Source: Vibrio sp. VB16
Lineage (GTDB): Bacteria; Pseudomonadota; Gammaproteobacteria; Enterobacterales; Vibrionaceae
Direction of reading: 5' to 3'
Assembly: GCF_015594925.2 (NCBI RefSeq)
Contig: NZ_CP087590.1
Location: 1 to 64,000 of the forward strand
DNA length: 64,000 bases
The notes beneath the pieces were generated by a model that saw only the letters and a list, made by a program, of their open reading frames with translations, did no database searches and was not told the origin of the DNA. Of this stretch, positions 47,963 to 57,374 are shown in pieces (position 1 is the first letter of the stretch; every line of letters begins with the position of its first letter). The translations under genes were made by a program, and so were the position numbers.

Positions 47963-49516
47963 ATGAAAACCATTAAGACCAAATTAACAGTTGCTTTGAT
48001 GGCCGCAGGCCTATGTTTTAGTGCAGCTGCTGCAGATATTACCGTTGCTTACGATGCTGACCCGGTGTCTCTTGACCCGCATGAGCAGTTATCCGGCGGT
48101 ACACTGCAAATGTCTCACATGGTATTTGATCCTCTAGTTCGCTATACACAGAAGTTAGATTTTGAACCTCGTCTAGCAACTAGCTGGGAGCGTCAAAACG
48201 ATACGACAGTTCGCTTTAACTTACGCAAAGGTGTTAAGTTCCATTCTGGCAATGAAATGACAGCTGATGATGTTGTTTGGACATTTAAGCGTCTTAAAGA
48301 CTCTCCAGATTTCAAAGGTATTTTCACACCTTACAAGGAAATGGTTAAAGTTGACGAGTACACTGTTGATTTAGTTACTAATGGTCCATACCCGCTAGTA
48401 CTTCAAACGGCTACTTACATTTTCCCAATGGATAGTAAGTTCTATTCAGGTCAAACAGCAGAAGGTTCAGACAAAGCTGAACTGGTTAAGCACGGTAGCT
48501 CATTTGCGTCTACAAACGTTTCAGGTACAGGTCCATTTGTCGTTACTTCTCGTGAGCAGGGCGTTAAAGTTGAGTTCTCTCGATTCAACGACTACTGGGA
48601 TACAGAGTCGAAAGGTAATGTAGATAAGTTGACTCTCGTACCAATCAAAGAAGATGCGACACGTGTTGCTGCGCTTCTTTCTGGTGACGTTGATATGATT
48701 GCTCCTGTAGCACCAAATGACCACAAACGTGTTCAAGATGCAGACGGTATCGACTTAGTGACGCTAGCTGGTACACGTATCATCACTTTCCAAATGAATC
48801 AAAGCAGCAACGAAGCACTGAAAGATGTGCGTGTTCGTCAAGCAATCGTTCATGCAATTAACAATGATGGTATTGTTAAAAAAATCATGAAAGGTTTCGC
48901 TACAACGGCTAGTCAGCAAGGGCCTGAAGGTTACGCGGGTTATTCTGCTGATCTAATGCCTCGTTACGATCTTAAGAAAGCGAAAGCACTTATGAAAGAA
49001 GCGGGTTATGAAGATGGCTTTACGTTATCCATGATGGCACCAAACAACCGTTATGTGAACGATGCTAAAGTTGCTCAAGCCGCTTCTGCGATGCTATCTA
49101 AGATTGGTATCAAGGTTGATCTTAAAACGATGCCTAAAGCGCAGTACTGGCCTGAGTTTGATGTATGTGCAGCAGATATGATGATGATCGGTTGGCACTC
49201 AGATACAGAAGATTCAGCTAACTTCTCTGAGTTCTTAACAATGACTCGTAACGAAGAGACAGGTCGTGGTCAGTATAACTGTGGTCATTACTCAAACGCA
49301 GACGTTGACCGTATGGTTGAAGAGTCAAACGTAGAAACAGACCCAGCAAAACGCACGAAGCTGCTACAACAAGTGGAAGCAACGCTTTATAACGAAGCGG
49401 CGTTTGTTCCACTACATTGGCAGAACCTAGCGTGGGGTGCGAAATCTAATGTTGATATCGCTCCTATTGTTAACGCAATGAACTTCCCATACTTTGGCGA
49501 CCTAGAAGTTAAATAA
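47963..49516 (+). CDS. Peptide ABC transporter periplasmic binding protein (SBP family 5)
   Basis: It binds peptides or a related ligand in the periplasm. The start at 47963 (MKTIKTKLTVALMAAGLCFS) has AAGGAG 7 bp upstream and begins directly with a signal peptide cleaved near AAA-ADITV; an in-frame ATG at 47936 is rejected. The 517-residue mature fold has the family 5 signatures DADPVSLDPHEQLSG, VRFNLRKGVKFHSGNEMTADDVVWTFKRL and TDPAKRTKLLQQVE. The actual ligand cannot be told from sequence. Confidence 0.93.
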   Translation: MKTIKTKLTVALMAAGLCFSAAAADITVAYDADPVSLDPHEQLSGGTLQMSHMVFDPLVRYTQKLDFEPRLATSWERQNDTTVRFNLRKGVKFHSGNEMTADDVVWTFKRLKDSPDFKGIFTPYKEMVKVDEYTVDLVTNGPYPLVLQTATYIFPMDSKFYSGQTAEGSDKAELVKHGSSFASTNVSGTGPFVVTSREQGVKVEFSRFNDYWDTESKGNVDKLTLVPIKEDATRVAALLSGDVDMIAPVAPNDHKRVQDADGIDLVTLAGTRIITFQMNQSSNEALKDVRVRQAIVHAINNDGIVKKIMKGFATTASQQGPEGYAGYSADLMPRYDLKKAKALMKEAGYEDGFTLSMMAPNNRYVNDAKVAQAASAMLSKIGIKVDLKTMPKAQYWPEFDVCAADMMMIGWHSDTEDSANFSEFLTMTRNEETGRGQYNCGHYSNADVDRMVEESNVETDPAKRTKLLQQVEATLYNEAAFVPLHWQNLAWGAKSNVDIAPIVNAMNFPYFGDLEVK

Positions 49517-49648
49517 GTATGAGAATTAGGTGTGTCGTTCTATTCTCATGTCAGTAGCGCTCAATTACTAACGTAAACGGTGCGATTGTTTTTGAAGTAG
49601 GATGACACGTCAGCGTCCGAAGGTGTTATTTGGACGTAATTAGCTTTG

Positions 49649-49689
49649 TGGTACTCAACCTTATTTCAGTCGGGTTGAGTGCCATTTTT
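49649..49689 (+). terminator. Partial terminator between the binding-protein and permease genes
   Basis: TGGTACTCAACC / GGTTGAGTGCCA, a 12-bp stem with one G-U pair and a 12-nt loop, followed by TTTTT. It lies in a 236-bp gap inside the operon and would lower permease expression relative to the binding protein. Confidence 0.75.
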
Positions 49690-49752
49690 AAACTGAAGAC
49701 TGACTGAAAGACTTCTTTTCGAAGAATATAATGGAATATTAAGGGGCAAGGG

Positions 49753-50730
49753 ATGTTTTCGTTTCTGGTCAAGCGCCTGTATCAGGCACTGATAGTGATG
49801 TTTGTGATCAGTTTAGTGGCATTTGCCATCCAAGATAACTTGGGAGACCCGTTGCGTGAACTGGTTGGCCAGTCTGTTTCGGAATCGGAACGTCAAGCTT
49901 TGCGTGATGATCTGGGATTAAATGATCCGTTTTTTACTAAATACGCTCGCTTTGTAGGTAATGCTATACAAGGTGATTTCGGCACGTCTTATTTTTATAA
50001 AAAACCCGCCGCTGACGTAATATTGAATAAATTAGTGGCAACACTGGAGTTGGTTTTTGGCGCGGCACTAATTATTGTACTCATGTCGATACCACTCGGT
50101 GTTTATTCTGCTATTCATCCTAAAAGCATACTGACAAAAATGGTAATGGCATTCAGTAGTATTGGTATATCGATACCGGTATTTCTTACGGCAATTATGT
50201 TGATGTATGTATTCTCTATTGAGTTGGGTTGGCTACCTTCTTACGGTAGGGGTGAAACCATGAACCTACTTGGTTGGGAGTCTGGGTTCTTTACACTTGA
50301 TGGTTTAGCGCACCTGGTTTTACCTTGTGTCTCATTGGCATCGATTATGCTGCCGTTATTCATCCGTTTAGTCCGTTCTGAAATGCTTGAAGTCTTGAGT
50401 TCTGAATATATTAAATTTGGTCGAGCTAAAGGGTTATCTTCAAAGAAGATTTATTATCAACATGCCCTTAAAAATACAATGTTGCCAGTATTAACGGTTG
50501 GCGGTGTTCAGATTGGTACCATGGTGGCGTATACCATCCTTACGGAAACCGTATTTCAGTGGCCTGGAACGGGGTTCCTTTTCTTAGAGGCAATTAACCG
50601 CGTAGATACACCGTTAATTACCGCATATGTAATTTTTGTAGGTTTGGTATTCGTGGTGACAAATACAATTGTTGACCTTATGTACGGTCTGATTAACCCG
50701 ACTGTTAACTTAACTGGCAAAGGAGCATGA
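49753..50730 (+). CDS. Peptide ABC transporter permease (DppB/OppB type)
   Basis: One of two membrane subunits of the importer. The 325-residue protein has an N-terminal membrane helix (MFSFLVKRLYQALIVMFVIS), five further helices and the EAA-like ATPase-contact loop YIKFGRAKGLSSKKIYYQHALKN. It overlaps the next gene's annotated region and is translationally coupled to it. Confidence 0.93.
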   Translation: MFSFLVKRLYQALIVMFVISLVAFAIQDNLGDPLRELVGQSVSESERQALRDDLGLNDPFFTKYARFVGNAIQGDFGTSYFYKKPAADVILNKLVATLELVFGAALIIVLMSIPLGVYSAIHPKSILTKMVMAFSSIGISIPVFLTAIMLMYVFSIELGWLPSYGRGETMNLLGWESGFFTLDGLAHLVLPCVSLASIMLPLFIRLVRSEMLEVLSSEYIKFGRAKGLSSKKIYYQHALKNTMLPVLTVGGVQIGTMVAYTILTETVFQWPGTGFLFLEAINRVDTPLITAYVIFVGLVFVVTNTIVDLMYGLINPTVNLTGKGA

Positions 50731-50732
50731 TA

Positions 50733-51671
50733 ATGGAACAATCTAATGTTGTCCCAAGCCGTTGGGAGCGTTTCAAGCAGTCTGATTTTCTGTATTATTT
50801 CTTGCGTGACAAAGTAGCGATGTTTAGTTTTGCCGTATTCATGGTATTTCTAATGATGTCGATAGCCGCGCCGTTATTAGCACCTATGGACCCATACGAC
50901 TTAACATCTATCGATATTATGGATTCTGAGCTTCCTCCTTCTTGGATGGAAAATGGTGATTCTAAGTTTGTGCTGGGTACCGATGAGCAAGGACGTGATA
51001 TTTTATCCACCATGCTTTACGGTTCGCGACTTTCTCTTACTATCGGTTTTTTCGCAGTAGGATTGCAGTTATTTCTAGGTATTATTATAGGGCTGTCGGC
51101 AGGCTATTTTGGTGGTCGGATTGATAGCTTCTTAATGCGTTTTGCTGATGTACAGCTTTCTTTTTCAACCATGATGGTTGCGATTATCGTATCGGCAATA
51201 TTTAAGGCGAGTTTTGGTAGTGATTTTTATAGCCAATATGCGGTCTTAATGTTGGTGGTGATTATCGGTATTGCAGAATGGCCGCAGTACGCTCGAACTA
51301 TTAGGGCCTCTGTTCTTGCAGAGAAGAATAAAGAGTATGTAGAAGCAGCGCGAGTGATGGGTTTTCGATCGCCTCGAATTATGTTCCGTCATATTCTACC
51401 TAACTGCCTATCACCTATTTTGGTTATCTCAACGGTTCAGGTTGCAAATGCAATCATGTCAGAAGCGGCCCTTTCTTTCTTAGGGTTAGGTTTGCCGGTT
51501 GATCAACCTTCTTTAGGTGCATTAATTAGTATCGGCTTTAATTACATTTTTTCTGGGGCGTGGTGGATTACTGCATTCCCAGGTTTTGTATTAGTGACAC
51601 TCGTTTTAGTGATTAATTTGCTCGGAGACTGGTTAAGAGACGTATTTAATCCTAAAATTTACAAAGGGTGA
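50733..51671 (+). CDS. Peptide ABC transporter permease (DppC/OppC type)
   Basis: The second membrane subunit. The start at 50733 (MEQSNVVPSRWERF) is chosen because AAGGAG sits 7 bp upstream, while the in-frame ATG at 50727 is only 1 bp from it. The 312-residue protein has an N-terminal helix (about 28-50), the segment FVLGTDEQGRDILSTMLYGS, typical of DppC proteins, and the EAA loop YVEAARVMGFRSPRIMFRHI. Confidence 0.93.
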   Translation: MEQSNVVPSRWERFKQSDFLYYFLRDKVAMFSFAVFMVFLMMSIAAPLLAPMDPYDLTSIDIMDSELPPSWMENGDSKFVLGTDEQGRDILSTMLYGSRLSLTIGFFAVGLQLFLGIIIGLSAGYFGGRIDSFLMRFADVQLSFSTMMVAIIVSAIFKASFGSDFYSQYAVLMLVVIIGIAEWPQYARTIRASVLAEKNKEYVEAARVMGFRSPRIMFRHILPNCLSPILVISTVQVANAIMSEAALSFLGLGLPVDQPSLGALISIGFNYIFSGAWWITAFPGFVLVTLVLVINLLGDWLRDVFNPKIYKG

Positions 51672-51711
51672 TCCAAAACGATTGATCTCTAACCATAAAA
51701 GTTCCTAAACT

Positions 51712-51742
51712 AAGAGTCGCTATTATTGCGACTCTTTTTTTT
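51712..51742 (+). terminator. Terminator of the peptide ABC operon
   Basis: AAGAGTCGC / GCGACTCTT with a 7-nt loop and a T tail of eight, 40 bp after the last permease. Confidence 0.92.
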
Positions 51743-51792
51743 AGAGCGTATCGGTATCAAGTAGGCAATATGATGAATATAGAGATAACAAT

Positions 51793-52734
51793 ATGAGTAT
51801 GATTTCTGCTAGAAAATTGGTGGTTATGGTTTTTTGTTTAAGCTTGGCTATTCCATCTCTAGTGAGCGCCGCTGATGACGAGTATATCTGTGAAGCAAAA
51901 CAGAACTCAAAGAGTGAATTACCAGTTCTTTCGCAAGATTGTCCTGTCGGTAATGGAGTATGGGGTTCTGCTCCTGTTGTTGATGACGGATTATTTTGGA
52001 TTCAATGTGGGTTCTTTAGTGAGGCTCAAACGCTCAACCAAGCGCAGCCGATATACAAGGCGGTATCCGCAGATGTTTGGGTAAAACCGGAGAAGAAAGG
52101 TTATCGCTGTCTAGTGGGGCCGTATGAACAATATTCTGTTGCACAAGCGGATCTGGTTAACCTAAAAAAGCTGAATTCGTATAAAGAATCGTTTATTCGT
52201 AATGCGACCACAACTAAAGCGACGAAAACAACGCCAGCAACACAATCAGCGACAAAAAAGACGTCACCCAAAGTACCCGTTCCAATGGCTAAAAAGCCTC
52301 CCGTTTCGGCAGCTCTAGCCCCTGTGGCAGCTAATTCTATTGAATCGTCACCAATGCCTAAATCTGCTCCAAAAGCAGCAGAGAAGAGCATTAAGACATC
52401 TGAAACCGTCGTTGCACGTAGAGATGTGAAAATTGGTGACAAATATTATGCTATTCCATTTTTAATGGATGGGTATGATCAGTTCTATATGGAGTACGGT
52501 ATTGCGTGGAATCGCCTAAACTATGAACGCGCAATGGAAGTCTGTGAGTCTCAGCAAATGCGTTTGCCTACGGCGGATGAATGGAAGTTGTTGATAGACT
52601 CTCAAGTCATGAGTAAAAAACAGTGGCCATTGCATTTGCCATATTGGGGAATGGATAAGCAAGGGCTGTTTACTAGCGGTAAAGTAACGCAACTGACAGG
52701 AACATCGTTATTGAATGTGGTTTGTGTAAAGTAA
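51793..52734 (+). CDS. SPOR-domain protein with C-terminal FGE-sulfatase-like segment
   Basis: An exported 313-residue protein without a known function. A signal peptide (cleavage near VSA-ADDEY) is followed by a SPOR-like fold (about 67-130: LFWIQCGFFSEAQTLNQAQ, then YRCLVGPYEQYSVAQADL). SPOR domains bind septal peptidoglycan lacking stem peptides. Next is a low-complexity Ala/Thr/Lys/Pro linker (about 140-215). The C-terminal 100 residues contain MRLPTADEWKLLI near residue 256, the core motif of formylglycine-generating/SUMF1-like domains, but too short for an enzyme. Genes with terminators on both sides isolate it. Cell-envelope role inferred. Confidence 0.8.
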   Translation: MSMISARKLVVMVFCLSLAIPSLVSAADDEYICEAKQNSKSELPVLSQDCPVGNGVWGSAPVVDDGLFWIQCGFFSEAQTLNQAQPIYKAVSADVWVKPEKKGYRCLVGPYEQYSVAQADLVNLKKLNSYKESFIRNATTTKATKTTPATQSATKKTSPKVPVPMAKKPPVSAALAPVAANSIESSPMPKSAPKAAEKSIKTSETVVARRDVKIGDKYYAIPFLMDGYDQFYMEYGIAWNRLNYERAMEVCESQQMRLPTADEWKLLIDSQVMSKKQWPLHLPYWGMDKQGLFTSGKVTQLTGTSLLNVVCVK

Positions 52735-52740
52735 GGGTTT

Positions 52741-52776
52741 AAAAAAGGCTTTAATCGGAGAGATTAAAGCCTTTTT
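52741..52776. terminator. Bidirectional terminator between the SPOR gene and gor
   Basis: AAAAAGGCTTTAATC / GATTAAAGCCTTTTT, a 15-bp stem with a 5-nt loop, between convergent genes and with T runs in both orientations. Confidence 0.92.
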
Positions 52777-52791
52777 AATAGTCGTCGTTTG

Positions 52792-54147
52792 CTACGTCAT
52801 GGTAACGAACTCTTCTGAACCCGTTGGATGTATCGCTACAACACTATCAAAATCGGCTTTGGTTGCGCCCATTTTGATAGCAACCGCAAAGCCTTGAATC
52901 ATTTCGTCTACAGTGAAGCCAATACCGTGTAGCCCTACAACTTTCTCATCGTCTCCGGCACAGACCAATTTCATCTTACAAGGTTGACGATGTTGAGTTA
53001 TTGCGGTGTACATTGCTGTAAAGCCTGACTGATAAACGGTTACGTTCTCTTTACCATACTGAGCAATAGCCTCAGGTTCGGTAATCCCAATGGTGCCAAT
53101 AGGTGGGTGGCTGAATACCACGGTAGGGACAAGATCGTAATCCATTTTTGCCGTTGGTTTATTGTTAAACAGACGCTCAGATAATTGACGACCAGCTTTA
53201 ACGGCTACAGGAGTTAGTTCAATACCACCTTCCATAATGTCACCAACACAATAAATGCCTTTCACATTGGTTTCTTGGTACTCATCGACTTTGATGTAAC
53301 CGCGATCATTAAGTGCAACACCAGTCACGTCTAAGTTGATTATATCCGTTGCTGGGTGGCGACCAATCGCCCAGATTAAGGTATCAACATTGTATGCTTT
53401 ACCGTTCTCCAAATGCAGGGTTAGGCTGCCATCAGCTTCTTTTACAATCTCTTTAGGGATGGATTGAGTATGTAAAGTAGGGCCTTCTTGCGCCATTACT
53501 TCAACCAACGTTTCTATAATCATTGGGTCAAAGCTGCGGATAGGGGATTGTTTGCGAACAAATAGGTCCGTTTTTGACCCTAGCGCGTGCAATACACCTG
53601 CAATTTCTACCGCTATGTAACCAGCACCAATAACCGCAACACGCTTTGGTTGCTCTTTCAGTTCGAAGAAGCCATTTGAATCAATACCATACTCGGCACC
53701 AGGGATGCTCGGAATGCTTGGACGACCGCCAACCGCGACGAGAATATGTTCTGCGGTATAAAGCTCGCCGTTTACTTCAATGGTCTTTTGGTCGATAAAC
53801 TTAGCGAAGCCTTTGATCACTTCAATTTTGTTTTTGCCAAGTACATTATCGTAAGATTGGTGAATACGGCCGATATACGCTTGACGGTTCTCTACTAATT
53901 TACCCCAGTTAAGTGCTTTAGCCTCAACATCAAAACCATAGTCTTCTGCATACAAATGGATTGCTTCAGCTACCTGAGCGCCATGCCACATTACTTTTTT
54001 AGGCACACAGCCAACATTTACGCACGTTCCACCAAGGTCTTTTGCTTCAATCAAAGCAACTTTAGCGCCATGCATAGCCGCACGATTAGCCGAAGCTATA
54101 CCGCCACTACCGCCACCGATACAGATGTAGTCAAATTCTTTCGCCAT
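52792..54147 (-). CDS. gor: Glutathione-disulfide reductase
   Basis: Gor reduces GSSG with NADPH. The ATG at 54147 (MAKEFDYICIGGGSGG) has GGAG 7 bp upstream; the in-frame TTG at 54159 is rejected. The 451-residue protein (E. coli 450) has the FAD loop GGGSGG, the redox disulfide GGTCVNVGCVPKK, the NADPH-binding VIGAGYIAVEIAGVL, the ligand-binding GRHPATD region and the C-terminal His-Glu active-site segment AIHPTGSEEFVTM. Confidence 0.97.
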   Translation of the reverse strand: MAKEFDYICIGGGSGGIASANRAAMHGAKVALIEAKDLGGTCVNVGCVPKKVMWHGAQVAEAIHLYAEDYGFDVEAKALNWGKLVENRQAYIGRIHQSYDNVLGKNKIEVIKGFAKFIDQKTIEVNGELYTAEHILVAVGGRPSIPSIPGAEYGIDSNGFFELKEQPKRVAVIGAGYIAVEIAGVLHALGSKTDLFVRKQSPIRSFDPMIIETLVEVMAQEGPTLHTQSIPKEIVKEADGSLTLHLENGKAYNVDTLIWAIGRHPATDIINLDVTGVALNDRGYIKVDEYQETNVKGIYCVGDIMEGGIELTPVAVKAGRQLSERLFNNKPTAKMDYDLVPTVVFSHPPIGTIGITEPEAIAQYGKENVTVYQSGFTAMYTAITQHRQPCKMKLVCAGDDEKVVGLHGIGFTVDEMIQGFAVAIKMGATKADFDSVVAIHPTGSEEFVTMT

Positions 54148-54271
54148 TATGTTCTCCAATCTTTTTTTGATTTTTTCAATGTTTCTATAGTAGACCTAAC
54201 ATAAAGAGCATGCGAGCAAGCTCTTCAATGGAATTATCATTAGATATATCTAATATATATATGGGGACCTT

Positions 54272-55111
54272 TTACTCAGGTACAATCCAGTTCACTTTAT
54301 AATGACCGGTAATTGGCGCAATGGCTTCTTTTAAAAATGGGAGAATTTTTTCCATCTGGCTTTCCAATTTCCAAGGAGGATTAATAACTATCATGCCAGA
54401 CGCGGTCATACCTCGTTCGTTTGTATCCGGTGATACCCCAAGCTCGATCTGAAGAATATTTTTAATGCCAAGAGACTCTAATCCTTTAAACATATCTTCA
54501 ATATCATATCGATTTACCACAGGATACCAAATGGCATATATCCCATTTGCCCATCGCTTATGGCTTTGAGCAATAGCATTAACGACATCGCGATATTCTT
54601 TTGCCAATTCGTAAGGTGGGTCAATTAAGACTAAACCACGTCGCTCTTTGGGTGGTAAGCTGCCTTTTAGGCGTTGAAAACCGTCTTCTTTGTATATTTT
54701 TACTTGGCGATCTCGGTGAAACTCTTGTTCTAACAAAGGATAATCACTTGGATGAAGTTCCGTTAGAATCATTCTGTCCTGTGGCCTTAATTGAGCGCGA
54801 GCTATCCTTGGCGAACCAGGATAATAACGGAGTTCATTGTTATCATTAAGAATACGGATAGCGTCTAAATAACTCTGAATCTCCTCAGGATTTGAATCTT
54901 GTTGCCAAATTCGAGAGATACCTTGTTTATATTCACTGGTTTTTTCAGACCATTCATGAGTAAGATCGTAACGACCAACACCAGAGTGTGTATCGTGATA
55001 GACAAAAGGCTTCTCTTTTTGTTTTAGAGAATCAAGAATAAGGCTCTGTACTATATGTTTTAGTACATCTGCGTGATTTCCAGCATGGAAACTGTGTCTG
55101 TAACTTAACAA
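54272..55111 (-). CDS. rlmJ: 23S rRNA adenine-2030 N6-methyltransferase RlmJ
   Basis: RlmJ methylates A2030 of 23S rRNA with S-adenosylmethionine. The 279-residue protein (E. coli 280) begins MLSYRHSFHAGNHADVLKH and has the catalytic N6-adenine MTase motif IV LVLIDPPYE. Gor is a common rlmJ neighbour, and prlC is divergent, as in E. coli. Confidence 0.96.
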   Translation of the reverse strand: MLSYRHSFHAGNHADVLKHIVQSLILDSLKQKEKPFVYHDTHSGVGRYDLTHEWSEKTSEYKQGISRIWQQDSNPEEIQSYLDAIRILNDNNELRYYPGSPRIARAQLRPQDRMILTELHPSDYPLLEQEFHRDRQVKIYKEDGFQRLKGSLPPKERRGLVLIDPPYELAKEYRDVVNAIAQSHKRWANGIYAIWYPVVNRYDIEDMFKGLESLGIKNILQIELGVSPDTNERGMTASGMIVINPPWKLESQMEKILPFLKEAIAPITGHYKVNWIVPE

Positions 55112-55239
55112 ATTAGGCTCTCTGTATGCGCATGAATGTGATAAACAATTTATTTTAAAACCTTTTCATTATACGCCACTATTGAAAATTCTATAAGCCG
55201 CCTACATTTAGATATAAAGATTTTATAAAGGAACAACGT

Positions 55240-57282
55240 ATGTCCAACCCACTTTTAGATTTTACTGACCTACCACCATTCTCTGAGATACGTCCAGAGT
55301 ATGTAAAGCCAGCTGTAGAACAAGCTATAGCGGATTGCAGAATCAAAATAGAACAAGTTCTTGACGGTAACAGTAATCCAAGCTGGGAGACGATTTGCGA
55401 TCCTTTAGCTGAGGTGGACGACAAACTAAGCAGAATTTGGTCTCCAGTTAGCCACATGAATTCCGTGGTCAATAGCCAAGAACTTCGTGAAGCTTATGAA
55501 AGCTGTCTACCGTTGTTATCAGAATATGGCACATGGGTTGGTCAGCATAAAGGGCTTTATGAAGCGTACAAAGCGATTAAAGCGAGCCCAGTATTCGATA
55601 ATATGACGCAAGCTCAGAAAAAAAGCATTACCGATGCATTGCTTGACTTTGAGCTGTCAGGCATCGGCCTGCCTGCGAATGAACAACATCGTTATGGTGA
55701 AATTAGCAAGCGAATGTCTGAATTAGGTTCTCAGTTTTCTAATAATGTTCTCGATGCCACAATGGGCTGGACAAAGCACATTACGAAAGAGTCAGAGCTG
55801 AAAGGAATGCCAGAATCGGCAATGGATGCAGCAAGAGCCACGGCAGAGTCAAAAGAGTTAGATGGTTGGGTGTTAACCTTAGATATTCCATCTTATCTTC
55901 CGGTATTAACATACTGCGATAATCAAGAGCTTCGCCGAGAAATGTATGAGGCGTACGTTACTCGCGCTTCAGACCGAGGGCCGATGGCGGGGAAATGGGA
56001 CAATACAGAAGTTATGTCTGAACAGCTTAAGCTTCGTCATGAAATTTCTCGATTGCTTGGGTTTGCTACATACAGTGAAAAATCATTGGCCAGTAAAATG
56101 GCGGAGACACCAGCACAAGTCCTCGGTTTTTTAAATGATTTGGCAGTAAAAGTGAAACCTCAAGGAGAAAAAGAGGTCCGTGAACTGACGGAGTTTGCAA
56201 AAAAAGAATTTGGTGTGACCGATCTTAATCTTTGGGATATTGCCTACTACAGTGAAAAACAAAAGCAGCATTTGTTCCAAATATCTGATGAAGAATTGCG
56301 CCCTTACTTCCCTGAATCTAAAGCCGTAAGCGGATTATTTGAGGTACTAAAACGCGTATTTGGCATGACGGTTATAGAGAAAGAGGGCGTAGATACTTGG
56401 CATCAGTCAGTTCGATTTTTTGATATCTTTGATGGAGAGAATACGCTACGTGGTAGTTTCTATCTTGACCTCTATGCTCGTGAAAATAAACGAGGTGGGG
56501 CATGGATGGACGAATGTCGTGTTAGGCGTACGACCACAAGTGGCGAACTACAAACGCCAGTGGCTTATTTAACATGTAATTTTAATAAGCCACTAGGAGA
56601 TAAGCCTGCTCTCTTTACCCATGATGAGGTTGTTACATTGTTCCATGAGTTTGGGCATGGTATTCACCATATGCTGACCCAGATTGATGTCTCTGCTGTG
56701 TCCGGGATAAATGGTGTGCCTTGGGATGCTGTTGAGTTGCCAAGTCAATTCTTAGAAAATTGGTGTTGGGAAGAAGAAGCATTGGAGTTTATTTCAGGTC
56801 ATTATGAGACAGGTGCTTCATTACCGACGGAGATGCTAGAGAAAATGTTAGCCGCTAAAAATTTCCAGTCGGCGATATTTATTCTTCGTCAGCTAGAATT
56901 TGGTTTGTTTGATTTTACGTTGCATACTGAATTCGACCCGGAAATAGGTCCGCGAGTTCTCGAAACGTTGGCCCAAGTGAAGAGCAAAGTAGCAGTATTA
57001 CCAAGCCTCGAATGGAACCGCTTCTCACATGCATTTAGTCATATTTTTGCTGGTGGTTATAGTGCAGGATATTACAGCTATCTTTGGGCTGAGGTGCTCA
57101 GCTCTGATGCTTTCTCTCGTTTTGAAGAAGAAGGGATCTTTAATCAAGAAACGGGCAAAAGCTTCCTTAACAATATTCTGGAAATGGGTGGCAGTGAAGA
57201 GCCAATGGAATTGTTCAAGCGCTTTAGAGGTCGAGAGCCTAAAATTGATGCATTGCTAAGGCATTCAGGTATCAGCGGGTAA
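55240..57282 (+). CDS. prlC: Oligopeptidase A
   Basis: A cytoplasmic M3-family zinc peptidase that degrades signal peptides and small peptides. The 680-residue protein (E. coli 680) has the zinc motif HEFGHGIHH at about residues 469-477, with the third ligand in LPSQFLENWCWEEEAL. The N-terminus MSNPLLDFTDLPPFSEI is characteristic. It is divergent from rlmJ. Confidence 0.97.
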   Translation: MSNPLLDFTDLPPFSEIRPEYVKPAVEQAIADCRIKIEQVLDGNSNPSWETICDPLAEVDDKLSRIWSPVSHMNSVVNSQELREAYESCLPLLSEYGTWVGQHKGLYEAYKAIKASPVFDNMTQAQKKSITDALLDFELSGIGLPANEQHRYGEISKRMSELGSQFSNNVLDATMGWTKHITKESELKGMPESAMDAARATAESKELDGWVLTLDIPSYLPVLTYCDNQELRREMYEAYVTRASDRGPMAGKWDNTEVMSEQLKLRHEISRLLGFATYSEKSLASKMAETPAQVLGFLNDLAVKVKPQGEKEVRELTEFAKKEFGVTDLNLWDIAYYSEKQKQHLFQISDEELRPYFPESKAVSGLFEVLKRVFGMTVIEKEGVDTWHQSVRFFDIFDGENTLRGSFYLDLYARENKRGGAWMDECRVRRTTTSGELQTPVAYLTCNFNKPLGDKPALFTHDEVVTLFHEFGHGIHHMLTQIDVSAVSGINGVPWDAVELPSQFLENWCWEEEALEFISGHYETGASLPTEMLEKMLAAKNFQSAIFILRQLEFGLFDFTLHTEFDPEIGPRVLETLAQVKSKVAVLPSLEWNRFSHAFSHIFAGGYSAGYYSYLWAEVLSSDAFSRFEEEGIFNQETGKSFLNNILEMGGSEEPMELFKRFRGREPKIDALLRHSGISG

Positions 57283-57309
57283 AATAGCCTCGGAAGGTCA
57301 ACAAACTTT

Positions 57310-57353
57310 AGGTACTCGCTCTCAATCTCTTCAATATGAGAAACGAGTACCTT
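57310..57353 (+). terminator. Hairpin after prlC
   Basis: AGGTACTCG / CGAGTACCT arms separated by 26 nt, between convergent prlC and asnC. It has no T tract, so its role as terminator is inferred from position. Confidence 0.45.
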
Positions 57354-57374
57354 TACTTAGGACCGTAATTATCG

